From contig NZ_JRPA02000006.1 in assembly GCF_000765675.1 (NCBI RefSeq), positions 1 through 64,000 of the forward strand: a stretch of DNA of 64,000 nt. Reading direction: 5' to 3'. Source of the DNA: Helicobacter sp. MIT 05-5294 (GTDB taxonomy: Bacteria > Campylobacterota > Campylobacteria > Campylobacterales > Helicobacteraceae). This document shows positions 9,442 through 19,271 of this stretch, in pieces. The notes beneath the pieces were generated by a model that saw only the letters and a program-made list of their open reading frames with translations, was not told the origin of the DNA and did not search any database. The position numbers and the translations under genes are program-made. Within the stretch, counting starts at the first letter, position 1. The number at the start of each line of letters is the position of its first letter.

Positions 9442-9704
9442 TCACCCGCATTTCTGGGCTTTTGTGGTACAAAAACCAAGCTCTAAAAGCCTGATGTGTT
9501 CTAGGGCATCTTTATGGAATCCTTGTAAAACTTTTTGATTCCATAATATGCCCATACGCCTTTTCTTTGCAGCTAAAAGTTTTTGCAAATCACACACGCA
9601 AAGCATTGCTTCTTGAGAATGCAGTAGCAAAAATGCAAGAATCTTTATGCGGCTTTCATCGTTGATTGCCTCTATAATTTTAAAAAATCTTCGATAGTTT
9701 GCAT
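9442..9704 (-). pseudogene. Decayed ArsR-family metalloregulator
   Basis: On the minus strand, MQTIEDFLK (from ATG 9704) runs into a stop. One frame over, the reading continues with IIEAINDESRIKILAFLL and then MLCVCDLQKLL. The CVCDL phrase is the metal-thiol and recognition-helix region of ArsR repressors. After it the expected recognition helix and dimerisation helix are lost. At least one frameshift and loss of the C-terminal half make it nonfunctional. The flanking bases (9394-9441 and 9705-9901) hold nothing I can identify. Confidence 0.5.
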
Positions 9705-9901
9705 TGTTTCTCTTTTGTATTTTTTATGACGCAAAAGGGCAGCAAAAACGCATTGCACCCAAATATTACCTTGAGCTAGCTTGAGAAGCCCCTTGAATGC
9801 AGGTATTTTTGGATTGTTGCAAAAAAATGCGATTGAGGCAGCCCAACAACACATTGAGTATAAGAAACAAGGCTAATAGCTCGAAACTTTGCTTAAACAA
9901 A

Positions 9902-10465
9902 CTAAAGTTCCATAAAATTTTTTAAAATCTTTTTGCCCTTTTGGCTCAAAATGGCTTCAGGGTGAAATTGCACACCATAGATAGGAAGCTTTTTGTGTCG
10001 TAATGCCATTACAATGCCTTGCTTGTTTTTAGATAAAACCTTTAGTTCTTTGGGCATTGTTTTGACATATAAAGAATGATACAAACAAACGCGAGTTTTG
10101 CGAATCTTTTTAAAAAGTTTGTCTTTTTTAAATTTTAAAACACTTGTTTTTCCATGCGTTGGGTGCTTGAGCTTGGCAATTTTTGCACCAAATGCAAAAG
10201 CAATACACTGATGCCCCAGACAAATACCTAGAATCTTTTTCTGATTTTTAAAATGCTTGATTGCCTTGAGGCTAAGTCCTGATTGTTTAGGAGAATGAGG
10301 ACCCGGAGAGATGATAAGATGAGAAAACGCAAATCTTTCAAGCTCTTTAGCATTGCTAAACGAATCATTTTGAATAATTGTGCATTGATAACCAAGCTCT
10401 TTGAGATAATAGACCAGCTCATAACTAAACGAATCGTAATTATCAATCAATAGAATCTTCTTCAT
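9902..10465 (-). CDS. pabA: Aminodeoxychorismate synthase glutaminase subunit
   Basis: A 187-residue class I glutamine amidotransferase of the PabA/TrpG type. The catalytic triad is visible: Cys82 in GICLGHQ, His168 and Glu170 in QFHPEA. It supplies ammonia to the chorismate-binding partner. Its start overlaps the end of pabBC by 23 bases, so the two are translationally linked and PabA (folate) is preferred over TrpG. No other trp gene is near. Confidence 0.88.
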   Translation of the reverse strand: MKKILLIDNYDSFSYELVYYLKELGYQCTIIQNDSFSNAKELERFAFSHLIISPGPHSPKQSGLSLKAIKHFKNQKKILGICLGHQCIAFAFGAKIAKLKHPTHGKTSVLKFKKDKLFKKIRKTRVCLYHSLYVKTMPKELKVLSKNKQGIVMALRHKKLPIYGVQFHPEAILSQKGKKILKNFMEL

Positions 10466-12221
10466 TCAAAACAACCTTTTTTGCTCCACGCACAGAATTG
10501 ATACAATAAATCTCACGCGCATTTTGTAAGTCTTCTTTAAAAAGCACTTTTTCTTTGATAAGCCCCAAATCAAGCAAAAATTGCCGATAGATTCCATTCA
10601 GCAAACCGCTCTGCAAGGCGGGTGTGAAAAATTCATCTCCCTGTCTCAACACAATATTTGACCTTGTTCCCTCGCAAAGTTCGTTATTGTTGTTCAAAAA
10701 TGCTATGTCATAGCATAAATTTTGCTCCCATTTAAAGCTTTGTTCTTGATAGATTTTTCGTAAAGAGCTTTTATAAAATAACTTATCATTGATTTGAAGT
10801 GGGGTATTGCTTAGAAGCAAAATATCACTCAAGCTGTCTTTTGGGGGGTAAAAATGAAAGCTTAATGTGCCATTTTTGTGGAGAATCATTTTTAGGATTC
10901 TATTACCCTTTTTATCACTTTTAAAAGGATACAACAAAGCATTTTGACAAGAAAAAAGCTGATGATTAAGCTCAAAAAAAGATAGATTTTGCAAAGTCTC
11001 TAAAGCGGAAGATTCTCTATCTAAATAGGGTTTTAATCTATCTGTCTTAAAACCAAGCTTCAAAGCAGAATCAGCAAGCCTTTGTAGGTGTTCTTTAAAA
11101 AATAAAACAAAACCATTCTTATAAAACATTGTTTCAAAAAGATAAAAATCTTTTGGTTTTAGAATCTTAGCTTTAAGCTTGAGTTCTTTAAACTCTTGCT
11201 TTTGGCTACTTTGCCAAACCAAACCGCTACCAACGCCATAATGATACAGCGCATTTCTTTTTTCAAGTGTGCGTATGGCAACACTAAATGTGCTTTTGTT
11301 TTTATGAATCACGCCAATAGCCCCACAATAGATTCCCCTATTTTTGCCTTCTAACTTTTCTATCAGCTTGATTGTTTCAATCTTTGGAGCTCCTGTGATA
11401 GAACCACACGGAAAAAGAGCAGCAAAAATATCATAAAAAGAAACTTTCTTTTTGAGCTTTCCTTGCACACACGAAAACATTTGATGGAGGCTCGGGTAAG
11501 TTTTGAGTTTAAAAAGTTTAACTTTTTGGCTGTGTTTTTTAATCAGCTTTGAAATATCGTTGCGCAACAAATCGACAATCATCACATTTTCGCTTAAATT
11601 TTTGCTATCTTTTCGTAGAAAATTTTTATTCTTTTCATCTTGCCGGGGGTCTTTTGCCCTTTTAATCGTGCCTTTCATAGGCTTTGTGATGATTTTATTT
11701 TTATGTGTTTTAAAAAATAATTCGGGCGAAAAAGATAGAATCTCTAAAACATCACTTTTCAAATAAGCCCTGAATTTGGTATTTTGCCTTTGCAGCAAAA
11801 GATGAAACAAACTAAAAGAATCAAGCTTTGTTTGAAAGCTAATTTTTTGGGTCAGATTCACCTGATAGCTTTGCCCTTTTGCAATCGCGTCTTTAACGCT
11901 TTTGAAGTTTTTAGCATAAAGGGATTTATCGAGCAAATGTGTAAAGCTTGGGATAAAATCCTCCTCATCAACTTCCAAAGGCTTAAAAATCTTTCGCTGT
12001 TTAAACGCATAAAAAACGCAATAAGCTTCTTTGCTTTGATACTTTGAATCGTGTAAATAATGATAAAATTCATACTGCAAAAAACCCACAAAAAAGTATT
12101 CCTTTTTGTATTGCTCTATGAATCTAAAAACTTCTTTGCTTTGGCTTTGGTTATATGCTTTTAAAGTTTTTTGCAATTCATAATATAAAAACTTGCCAAA
12201 AACACAAAAATCGTTTGCCAT
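10443..12221 (-). CDS. pabB: PabB-PabC fusion: ADC synthase component I plus ADC lyase
   Basis: About 592 residues. The N-terminal two thirds is a chorismate-binding domain (KPMKGTIKRA, VDLLRNDISK, CGSITGAPK), making 4-amino-4-deoxychorismate with PabA. The last third is a PLP-dependent lyase of the PabC/branched-chain aminotransferase fold: ETMFYKNG near its start, a candidate PLP lysine in FYKSSLRKIY, and CEGTRSNI near the end. Together the pair should convert chorismate to 4-aminobenzoate for folate. I chose ATG 12221, which has gagagga just upstream; longer in-frame starts would overlap the MATE gene. Confidence 0.88.
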   Translation of the reverse strand: MANDFCVFGKFLYYELQKTLKAYNQSQSKEVFRFIEQYKKEYFFVGFLQYEFYHYLHDSKYQSKEAYCVFYAFKQRKIFKPLEVDEEDFIPSFTHLLDKSLYAKNFKSVKDAIAKGQSYQVNLTQKISFQTKLDSFSLFHLLLQRQNTKFRAYLKSDVLEILSFSPELFFKTHKNKIITKPMKGTIKRAKDPRQDEKNKNFLRKDSKNLSENVMIVDLLRNDISKLIKKHSQKVKLFKLKTYPSLHQMFSCVQGKLKKKVSFYDIFAALFPCGSITGAPKIETIKLIEKLEGKNRGIYCGAIGVIHKNKSTFSVAIRTLEKRNALYHYGVGSGLVWQSSQKQEFKELKLKAKILKPKDFYLFETMFYKNGFVLFFKEHLQRLADSALKLGFKTDRLKPYLDRESSALETLQNLSFFELNHQLFSCQNALLYPFKSDKKGNRILKMILHKNGTLSFHFYPPKDSLSDILLLSNTPLQINDKLFYKSSLRKIYQEQSFKWEQNLCYDIAFLNNNNELCEGTRSNIVLRQGDEFFTPALQSGLLNGIYRQFLLDLGLIKEKVLFKEDLQNAREIYCINSVRGAKKVVLNEEDSID

Positions 12222-12229
12222 TGTTCCTC

Positions 12230-13555
12230 TCAAGATTGCGTGCTTGCAAAAGACTTTTTGATAAAAATAATGCTCAAAACCACGCACAAACATTCCGCCA
12301 CAAAAGCGGTGAGAAAAATACCCTTTAAGCCCCAAAAATAAGACAGACTAAAAATAAGCACCAAAGGAATCAAAAGATTTTGAGACAAACTCAAGATGAG
12401 CGAAAAAGTGGGCTTGTTGATAGCGGTTAGAAGCGAGCTTGTAGAGAGATTAAACCAAGTAATCAGATAATTCAGCGCATAGAGCAAAAGCGCAAAAGAG
12501 GCGAGATTGAGCAAATCTTCATCACTTTTTTGTGCAAAAAACTGCACGAGTTCATCGCTAAAAGCCATACAGAGCGCAAAAACAAACAAACAAAAGATAA
12601 AAGCTGCCGCAAAGGTATGCACAATCAAAGATTTTAGCCTTGCGGTATCTTTTTTTGCATAATTAAAACCAAGTGCAGGTTGGATTCCTTCATTCAAACT
12701 CATCAAAAGCAAAATCACAAAAGTATCGATATACGACACAATACTAAAAGCCGCTACACCCACAGCACCAGCGGTTTTTAGCAAAAGTGCATTTGCAAAA
12801 AGAGCATAGGTTGAACCCGAAATATTGCCAAAAAATTCACTGCTGCCGTTATAAAAAATATTCCATAAAATTTTAAAATTCAATAATACTTTAGAAAATT
12901 TCAGCTGCAAGTCCATAAACAAAAAGGGCAAGAACCCAAAAAGTGTTGCAAGGCTAAATCCAATACAAGTCGCGAGTGCAGCAGAGTAAAGCCCTAAGCC
13001 AAACTCTACAATAAAAAGATAATCCAAACCAATATTTGTCAGAGCCAAAACCACATTGATAAACATTGTGTAAATGTTTTTTCCACAGATTCGCAAGAAT
13101 ATATCTAGCGCAAAATAGAGAGAGATAAAAGGCATAAAGTATAAAAATACTCTGCTAAAATTTAGCGCAGATTCTTTAAGAGAATCGTGTGCATTCACAA
13201 ACCCCAAAAGCAAGGGTGTAAGAAAATAAAATATCACACTCATCACCAAAGCAATGACAAAAATCACAACCAAAGAGGTGCTAAAAATAATCCTCGCTTC
13301 TTTGATTTTTTCTTTGCCAAGTCGCATCGAGATTTGCACCCCAGCACCCACCGCGACCATATCGCTAAGCGCAAAAGACATCGCGATAAAAGGCATTACA
13401 AGCCCCATAGCCGCAAGAGCTTCTGTGCCTAAGAACTTGCCGACAAAGATTCCATCAACGATGAAATAAACAGAGAGTAAAACCGCCCCGACCATATTGG
13501 GCAAAGAGCAGCGCAAAAGCAGATAGAGTGGAGATTTAAGATAGAGATTTGTCAT
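12230..13555 (-). CDS. MATE-family multidrug efflux transporter
   Basis: A 441-residue membrane protein with about twelve hydrophobic segments. It opens with PLYLLLRCSLPNMVGAVL and VDGIFVGKFLGTEALAAMG, the usual first-helix signature of MATE proteins, and the pattern is repeated in the second half (PALGFNYAKKD). It probably exports cationic drugs or metabolites by Na+ or H+ antiport. It lies 8 bases upstream of pabBC and 29 bases downstream of the AlkC-like gene, so all may be co-transcribed on the minus strand. Substrate unknown. Confidence 0.85.
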   Translation of the reverse strand: MTNLYLKSPLYLLLRCSLPNMVGAVLLSVYFIVDGIFVGKFLGTEALAAMGLVMPFIAMSFALSDMVAVGAGVQISMRLGKEKIKEARIIFSTSLVVIFVIALVMSVIFYFLTPLLLGFVNAHDSLKESALNFSRVFLYFMPFISLYFALDIFLRICGKNIYTMFINVVLALTNIGLDYLFIVEFGLGLYSAALATCIGFSLATLFGFLPFLFMDLQLKFSKVLLNFKILWNIFYNGSSEFFGNISGSTYALFANALLLKTAGAVGVAAFSIVSYIDTFVILLLMSLNEGIQPALGFNYAKKDTARLKSLIVHTFAAAFIFCLFVFALCMAFSDELVQFFAQKSDEDLLNLASFALLLYALNYLITWFNLSTSSLLTAINKPTFSLILSLSQNLLIPLVLIFSLSYFWGLKGIFLTAFVAECLCVVLSIIFIKKSFASTQS

Positions 13556-13584
13556 TGTTTTGTCTTAGATTCTAAGTTTTTTGC

Positions 13585-14313
13585 TTATTTTTGGTTTCTT
13601 CTTGCGTGTTTGATAATCCACATTTGCGCTTTGCTATTGCCTGATTTTTCCCATTGTGCAATAATATAATCTGCCTTATCTGGTGCATCTTTATATAAAT
13701 CATTCAGGTTATTCCCCACGCTTTTTTGCACAAACTTTTCAGAATCATCTTTAAGATTTGTAAGCAAAGTTGTGTATTTTTCAAACTCATCTAATGCAAC
13801 AAATAATTTTTGTGACCAAGGGAGGCGGATTCTCACACCCTCGCTTGCAAGCCGCCGCACATGCACATTAGAATCCAAACTCCATTGAATAAGCTCGTCC
13901 ATCACCTCTTTTGGATGTTCTTTAAGCAAAGGGCGAATCGCATATTCACCGGTAAATCGTTTCGTTAGCTCTTTACAAAATGCAAGCGACAAACGCCAAT
14001 TTTCATTCCCACACCGCTCCACATATCTGCCAATAGGCCACAGCCACCAACCAAACTGAAACATTCCTTCACTCTTGCTTAACTCTTCTCCAAGAATCTT
14101 AAAAAATGCCTCAATATTTTTAGAATAATCATCACTCATACTCTTTTGCATTGCATCAACAATACAATCAAATCGTGCAAAAAGCTCTTTATCATCTAGC
14201 TTGCCAAGCAGAGAATCTACAAAAGTTTTTGCCTCAAATTCGGGCATTACCGCAAGGATTTTTTGCGACAAATCAAGAATATATGTATCATTATAATGCT
14301 CTTTGTGTTTCAT
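13585..14313 (-). CDS. AlkC-like DNA alkylation repair protein
   Basis: A 242-residue all-helical HEAT-like protein. The phrases VHVRRLASEGVRIRLPW, LTNLKDDSEKFVQKSVGN and NLNDLYKDAPDK match the conserved core of AlkC/AlkD-type 3-methyladenine DNA glycosylases, which wrap around DNA and excise N3- and N7-alkylated bases. It is cytoplasmic with no signal sequence. It is divergent from the aldo/keto reductase at 14.5 kb; the 120-base gap between them holds the second MerR-type promoter, which faces the other way. Confidence 0.75.
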   Translation of the reverse strand: MKHKEHYNDTYILDLSQKILAVMPEFEAKTFVDSLLGKLDDKELFARFDCIVDAMQKSMSDDYSKNIEAFFKILGEELSKSEGMFQFGWWLWPIGRYVERCGNENWRLSLAFCKELTKRFTGEYAIRPLLKEHPKEVMDELIQWSLDSNVHVRRLASEGVRIRLPWSQKLFVALDEFEKYTTLLTNLKDDSEKFVQKSVGNNLNDLYKDAPDKADYIIAQWEKSGNSKAQMWIIKHARRNQK

Positions 14314-14373
14314 CGGTTTCCTCTAAGTTTTTTGCATTATAGCATGATTTGGCTCTGCGCACACTTTTTGCCC

Positions 14374-14404
14374 TTGACAAACACCTAGTGGAATACTTTA
14401 TAAT
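14374..14404 (+). promoter_or_regulatory. MerR-type promoter, copy 2
   Basis: TTGACA at 14374-14379 and TATAAT at 14399-14404 with a 19-bp spacer (AACACCTAGTGGAATACTT), one base different from copy 4. It sits 31 bases upstream of a Tat-leader start codon at 14436, which has its own aaggag. Confidence 0.82.
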
Positions 14405-14435
14405 GCCCATTGCATTTAAAAACAAGGAGCAAAAA

Positions 14436-15539
<1,104 letters not shown>

Positions 15540-15612
15540 CGCGCGTTGGTTGCCCAAACAGGGGCAAAATATGGTATAATGGGAGGCTAAATAAATGCGA
15601 GAAGGGGGAGCG

Positions 15613-16032
15613 GTGCGGTATTTTGTCGGCGTGGCGTCAAAAAATCATATCGAGATAGGTTGTGCGGGTGGATTTTGTCAGCTTTGCCACGGCAAGAGCG
15701 CGCCGCTTAAACGCATGAAACAAGGCGATAGGATTATTTATTATAGTCCAAAACTTTGCTTGGATTCTAAAGAACCCTATCAACAATTTACAGCTTTGGG
15801 GACAATCGCCGATGAAAATGTATATCAGGTTGAGATGTTTCAAGGGTTTTTTCCATTTCGGCGCAATGTTGTTTGGGACGAAATTATGCGCGAATGCCCG
15901 CTTAGCGTTGCAAAGACGCATTGTAAATGGAAAAACTATGCGCCAAAGTTGCGCTTTGGGCATTTTGAGGTCTCTCTTAACTTTTTTGGGTTTTTAGCAG
16001 AATATATGACAAAGGATTTTTATGAATCATAA
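15613..16032 (+). CDS. EVE-domain protein
   Basis: About 139 residues. The start VRYFVGVASKNH, the phrase MKQGDRIIYYSP and the later FRRNVVWDE match the EVE fold, a relative of PUA and YTH domains that in other proteins reads modified bases in RNA or DNA. I prefer GTG 15613, which has gaaggggga just upstream and matches the usual EVE start; an ATG at 15595 adds six residues over the ribosome site. It overlaps the zinc-ribbon gene by 11 bases, and an R-M pair follows. Whether it senses modified DNA here is speculation. Confidence 0.72.
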   Translation: MRYFVGVASKNHIEIGCAGGFCQLCHGKSAPLKRMKQGDRIIYYSPKLCLDSKEPYQQFTALGTIADENVYQVEMFQGFFPFRRNVVWDEIMRECPLSVAKTHCKWKNYAPKLRFGHFEVSLNFFGFLAEYMTKDFYES

Positions 16033-16279
16033 AATATGTCAAAGTTGCGGTATGCCCATAACTTCAGAGGAACAATTAGGAACAAATCAAGACGGAAGCG
16101 TTAATCTTGATTATTGCAAATATTGTTATGAAAATGGCGAATTTATAGACAAAGTATCGATGCAGGAGTATATACAAATGTGTTCTTTATATGGCGCACA
16201 AGCAGGAATGACAAATGAACAAATGAAACAATATTGCGCTCAATTATTCCCAACATTAAAAAGATGGCGGGAGATATGA
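16022..16279 (+). CDS. Small putative zinc-ribbon protein
   Basis: An 85-residue protein with four Cys ligands in two pairs (CQSCGMP near residue 6 and YCKYC near residue 32), together with the family phrase LGTNQDGSVNLDYCKYC. This matches the small 'putative zinc ribbon' family found alone or fused to other domains in many bacteria. The start overlaps the EVE gene by 11 bases, suggesting translational coupling. Role unknown. Confidence 0.75.
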   Translation: MNHKICQSCGMPITSEEQLGTNQDGSVNLDYCKYCYENGEFIDKVSMQEYIQMCSLYGAQAGMTNEQMKQYCAQLFPTLKRWREI

Positions 16280-16308
16280 AAAGAGTTGAGGTTTGAACAG
16301 GAATAGGC

Positions 16309-17091
16309 ATGGATAAGCAAAACTTTATAGAAAATTTTAGAGCTTTTCTTGGTATTCTTCAGGGCAATATTTGTCAAAATAATACAGAGTGGAAAGTAAA
16401 AGGCTTTATTGATAGTGAAAAAAATATTTTTAGCCTTTCAAATGATACAAAAGTTATTTCTAAGATTTTAGAGATTCATATTTTTCCTTATATTTTAGAA
16501 TTTGCAAATGCAAATGCCTTTGACATTGTTTTGCCTAATCACCAAAATTACTATCCAGATTTATCATTTGTATTGAAGCAAGATTCTAAAATAAAATTTG
16601 CAGTGGATTTAAAAACTACCTATCGTAATGAAAATAATCCTACACTCTGCAATGGTTTCACACTTGGTTCTCATGGTGAATATTTTAGAAATCGAGAATC
16701 TAATAAAAACATACAATTTCCCTATAAAGACTATCTGGGGCATTTTTGTTTAGGTATTATTTATGATAGAGTATTGGTTAATGAATTAAGACAATATACA
16801 TTGAATGATTTAGATAAAATTCAATCTGTCATTACAAATCTCACCCTATTTTTTGCAGAAAAATATAAAATTGCAAGCGATGTAAGCGGAAGTGGAAATA
16901 CAGCCAATATTGGAAGTATTAAAAATATTGATGCTATCATCAATGAAAAAGGGATATTTGCAGAGTTGGGCGAAGAGATTTTTAATGATTATTGGATCAA
17001 TTATGGACAGATTAATATAACAGATTCTCATGGTAATATCAAAAAAATCACCAAGCTTGAAGAATATTTAAAATATAGGGGCAAAAAGTGA
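16309..17091 (+). CDS. EcoRV-family type II restriction endonuclease
   Basis: A 260-residue protein that lines up with R.EcoRV along much of its length: SNDTKVISKILEI near residue 44, YYPDLSF (Asp84), FAVDLKTTY (Asp100, Lys102), SDVSGSGNTANIGSI near residue 184, KGIF and DYWINYGQI. The PD...DxK triad equals the EcoRV active site (Asp74, Asp90, Lys92). EcoRV cuts GATATC; the same or a related site is expected but unproven. The gene is markedly A+T-rich compared with the reductase and EVE genes before it, consistent with transfer. Its stop overlaps the methyltransferase start (GTGA). Confidence 0.88.
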   Translation: MDKQNFIENFRAFLGILQGNICQNNTEWKVKGFIDSEKNIFSLSNDTKVISKILEIHIFPYILEFANANAFDIVLPNHQNYYPDLSFVLKQDSKIKFAVDLKTTYRNENNPTLCNGFTLGSHGEYFRNRESNKNIQFPYKDYLGHFCLGIIYDRVLVNELRQYTLNDLDKIQSVITNLTLFFAEKYKIASDVSGSGNTANIGSIKNIDAIINEKGIFAELGEEIFNDYWINYGQINITDSHGNIKKITKLEEYLKYRGKK

Positions 17092-18008
17092 ATATACAAA
17101 AAGTCCTTGTTCCTCCACTTAAGATTCAGGGCATTAAAACAAAGCTTGTTTTATCTATCAAAAGTGTCATAGAGTGGGATAACAAGGGAATCTACTTCGA
17201 GCCCTTTATGGGAAGTGGTGTTGTTGGTTTTAATATCGCGCCCAATAGAGCTATTTTTAGTGATAATAATCCACATATTATTGCATTTTATCGTGCAATT
17301 CAAAATGGAGTTATTACAAAAAATTCTGCAAAATCATACCTTCAATATGAGGGAAATCTTTTGCAACAATATGGGCAAGAACATTACCTAAAAATACGAA
17401 CAAGATTTAATCAAGAGCATAATCCCTTTGATTTTTTATTTCTTAATCGAAGTTGCTTTAATGGGCTAATGCGATTTAATTCTAAAGGGGCTTTTAATGT
17501 CCCATATTGCAAAAAAGATATGCGGTTTTCGCAAAGCTATATTACCAAAATCACCAACCAAATTGATTGGGTAGCAAAACTCATACAAAATAAAGATTAT
17601 GAATTTAGGGTTTGTGATTTTTCTCAAACTTTGCAACAAGCAAAAGAAAATGATTTTATCTATTGCGACCCGCCTTATATTGATAGATATTCAGACTATT
17701 TTAATAGCTGGGATTCATATCAGGAAAAACAACTTTATAACATGCTTTGTGCTACAAAAGCAAAATTTATTCTTTCAACTTGGCATAGCAATCAATACAG
17801 ACAAAATGAATATATAGAAAACTTTTGGGGGCATTTTCATCATAACATTATTGAACATTTTTACCATTTGGGGGCGAATGAAACCAATCGCCATAGCATT
17901 AAAGAAACTTTGGTAAAAAATTATATAATCAAACAAAATATCACAAAAAATATTCCTACCAAACAAATATCATTATTTGAATCAGCGCTTGAAAGAACAA
18001 CATATTAA
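17088..18008 (+). CDS. N6-adenine DNA methyltransferase partner of the EcoRV-like enzyme
   Basis: A 306-residue D12-class (Dam/M.EcoRV type) methyltransferase. SAM motif I (EPFMGSGVVGF) is at about residues 38-48 and the catalytic DPPY at 194-197. LNRSCFNGLMRFNSKGAFNVPY is typical of this class once split around its variable residues. It starts with GTG overlapping the endonuclease stop, so the toxic and protective genes are translated together, with the nuclease first and no controller gene. Methylation of an adenine in the GATATC-like site is predicted. Confidence 0.88.
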   Translation: MNIQKVLVPPLKIQGIKTKLVLSIKSVIEWDNKGIYFEPFMGSGVVGFNIAPNRAIFSDNNPHIIAFYRAIQNGVITKNSAKSYLQYEGNLLQQYGQEHYLKIRTRFNQEHNPFDFLFLNRSCFNGLMRFNSKGAFNVPYCKKDMRFSQSYITKITNQIDWVAKLIQNKDYEFRVCDFSQTLQQAKENDFIYCDPPYIDRYSDYFNSWDSYQEKQLYNMLCATKAKFILSTWHSNQYRQNEYIENFWGHFHHNIIEHFYHLGANETNRHSIKETLVKNYIIKQNITKNIPTKQISLFESALERTTY

Positions 18009-18030
18009 AACCCAACCACAGGAGAACACC

Positions 18031-19209
18031 ATGCAAAGCCTTTTATCACAGCGCATTCAAAAGACACCGCCGTCTTTTATCCGCAGTATCTTAAAAACAA
18101 CGCTTGATTCTAAAACCATCTCTTTTGCGGGTGGGTTGCCAAACCCCATCTCGTTTCCCAAAGAAGAGCTTTTAGATTCTATGCAAAAAATTGTGCATAA
18201 TTATGGCGATAAAGTCTTTCAATATTCTATCACCGCGGGGATTATTGAATTACGAGAATTTATCGCACATTCTTTTAACCAAAAACATGGCTTAAACCTC
18301 ACGCACGAAAATGTCCTTATCACCACAGGTTCGCAACAAGCACTTGATTTAATCGGCAAAGTTTTTATCAACGAGGGTGATCATATCATCATCGAAAAGC
18401 CAAGTTATTTGGGTGCAATTCAAGCTTTTTATCAATACCAACCCACCTTTTGCCCGGTCGAACTCACCCCAAATGGGCTAGAACCAGAGGACTTAAAAGA
18501 AGCCCTAAAAACGCCCACAAAACTTATTTATAGTATTCCAAATTTTCAAAACCCCACCGGCTTGACTTATAGTGCGCAAAACCGCAAAGAGATTTGCGAG
18601 ATTTTATGCGCACAAAAGCTTGTTTTAGTCGAAGATGACCCATATGGCGCGTTGCGTTTTGAAGGCGAGAGCCTGCCCTATATTGGCATTGACAAGCACC
18701 CTTTTAGCCTCGTTCTTGGCACTTTTAGCAAAACTTGTTCGCCCGCAATGCGGCTAGGATTTATTATCTCAAAAAATACCGAGATTCTCAAACAACTAAG
18801 TGTTGCAAAAGAAGCAAGCGACTTGCATAGCAATACCTTTGCACAATATCTGATTTGGGATTATCTCAAGCATAATGACTATGAAAAACATATTGCAAAA
18901 ATTCGCGCTTTATATCAAGCTCAAGCACATGCAATGCTTGAAGCAATGGAGCAATATTTTCCTAAAAATGTCTGTTGGACAAAGCCAGAAGGAGGTATGT
19001 TTTTGTGGGTTACATTGCCCAAAAATATAAGCGCGATGCAACTCTTCCCCAAAGCACTAGAACAAAAAGTCGTTTTTGTGCCGGGCGATTGTTTTTATAT
19101 TAACAGCAAAGACATCAATACAATGCGCTTAAATTATACCAACGCATCTTGCGAGATGATTTATGAGGGGATTAAAAGACTTGGGAATGTGCTAGGCGAA
19201 GTGTGCTAG
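18031..19209 (+). CDS. PLP-dependent aminotransferase, LysN/MocR-like class I/II
   Basis: About 392 residues of fold-type I aminotransferase: ISFAGGLPNP at the start, TTGSQQALDLIGKVF, NFQNPTGLTYS, DDPYGALRF and the Schiff-base lysine in GTFSKTCSPAMRLG, ending with GDCFY and MRLNYTNA. This is the pattern of 2-aminoadipate and aromatic or branched-chain aminotransferases. ATG 18031 is preceded by caggag; an in-frame start inside the methyltransferase gene is rejected. A LysE-type exporter gene follows 62 bases later, hinting at amino-acid handling. Exact substrate unknown. Confidence 0.82.
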   Translation: MQSLLSQRIQKTPPSFIRSILKTTLDSKTISFAGGLPNPISFPKEELLDSMQKIVHNYGDKVFQYSITAGIIELREFIAHSFNQKHGLNLTHENVLITTGSQQALDLIGKVFINEGDHIIIEKPSYLGAIQAFYQYQPTFCPVELTPNGLEPEDLKEALKTPTKLIYSIPNFQNPTGLTYSAQNRKEICEILCAQKLVLVEDDPYGALRFEGESLPYIGIDKHPFSLVLGTFSKTCSPAMRLGFIISKNTEILKQLSVAKEASDLHSNTFAQYLIWDYLKHNDYEKHIAKIRALYQAQAHAMLEAMEQYFPKNVCWTKPEGGMFLWVTLPKNISAMQLFPKALEQKVVFVPGDCFYINSKDINTMRLNYTNASCEMIYEGIKRLGNVLGEVC

Positions 19210-19271
19210 ATTAGACATGGATTTTTACAAGAAAATATTAAAATGAGTGCAAAGAATCGATAGGAGATATA

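Noticed and set aside
9672-9854. 60-codon minus-strand frame as a gene
   Set aside because: Its end overlaps the start of the ArsR-type remnant and the rest shows no pattern; best read as decay products.
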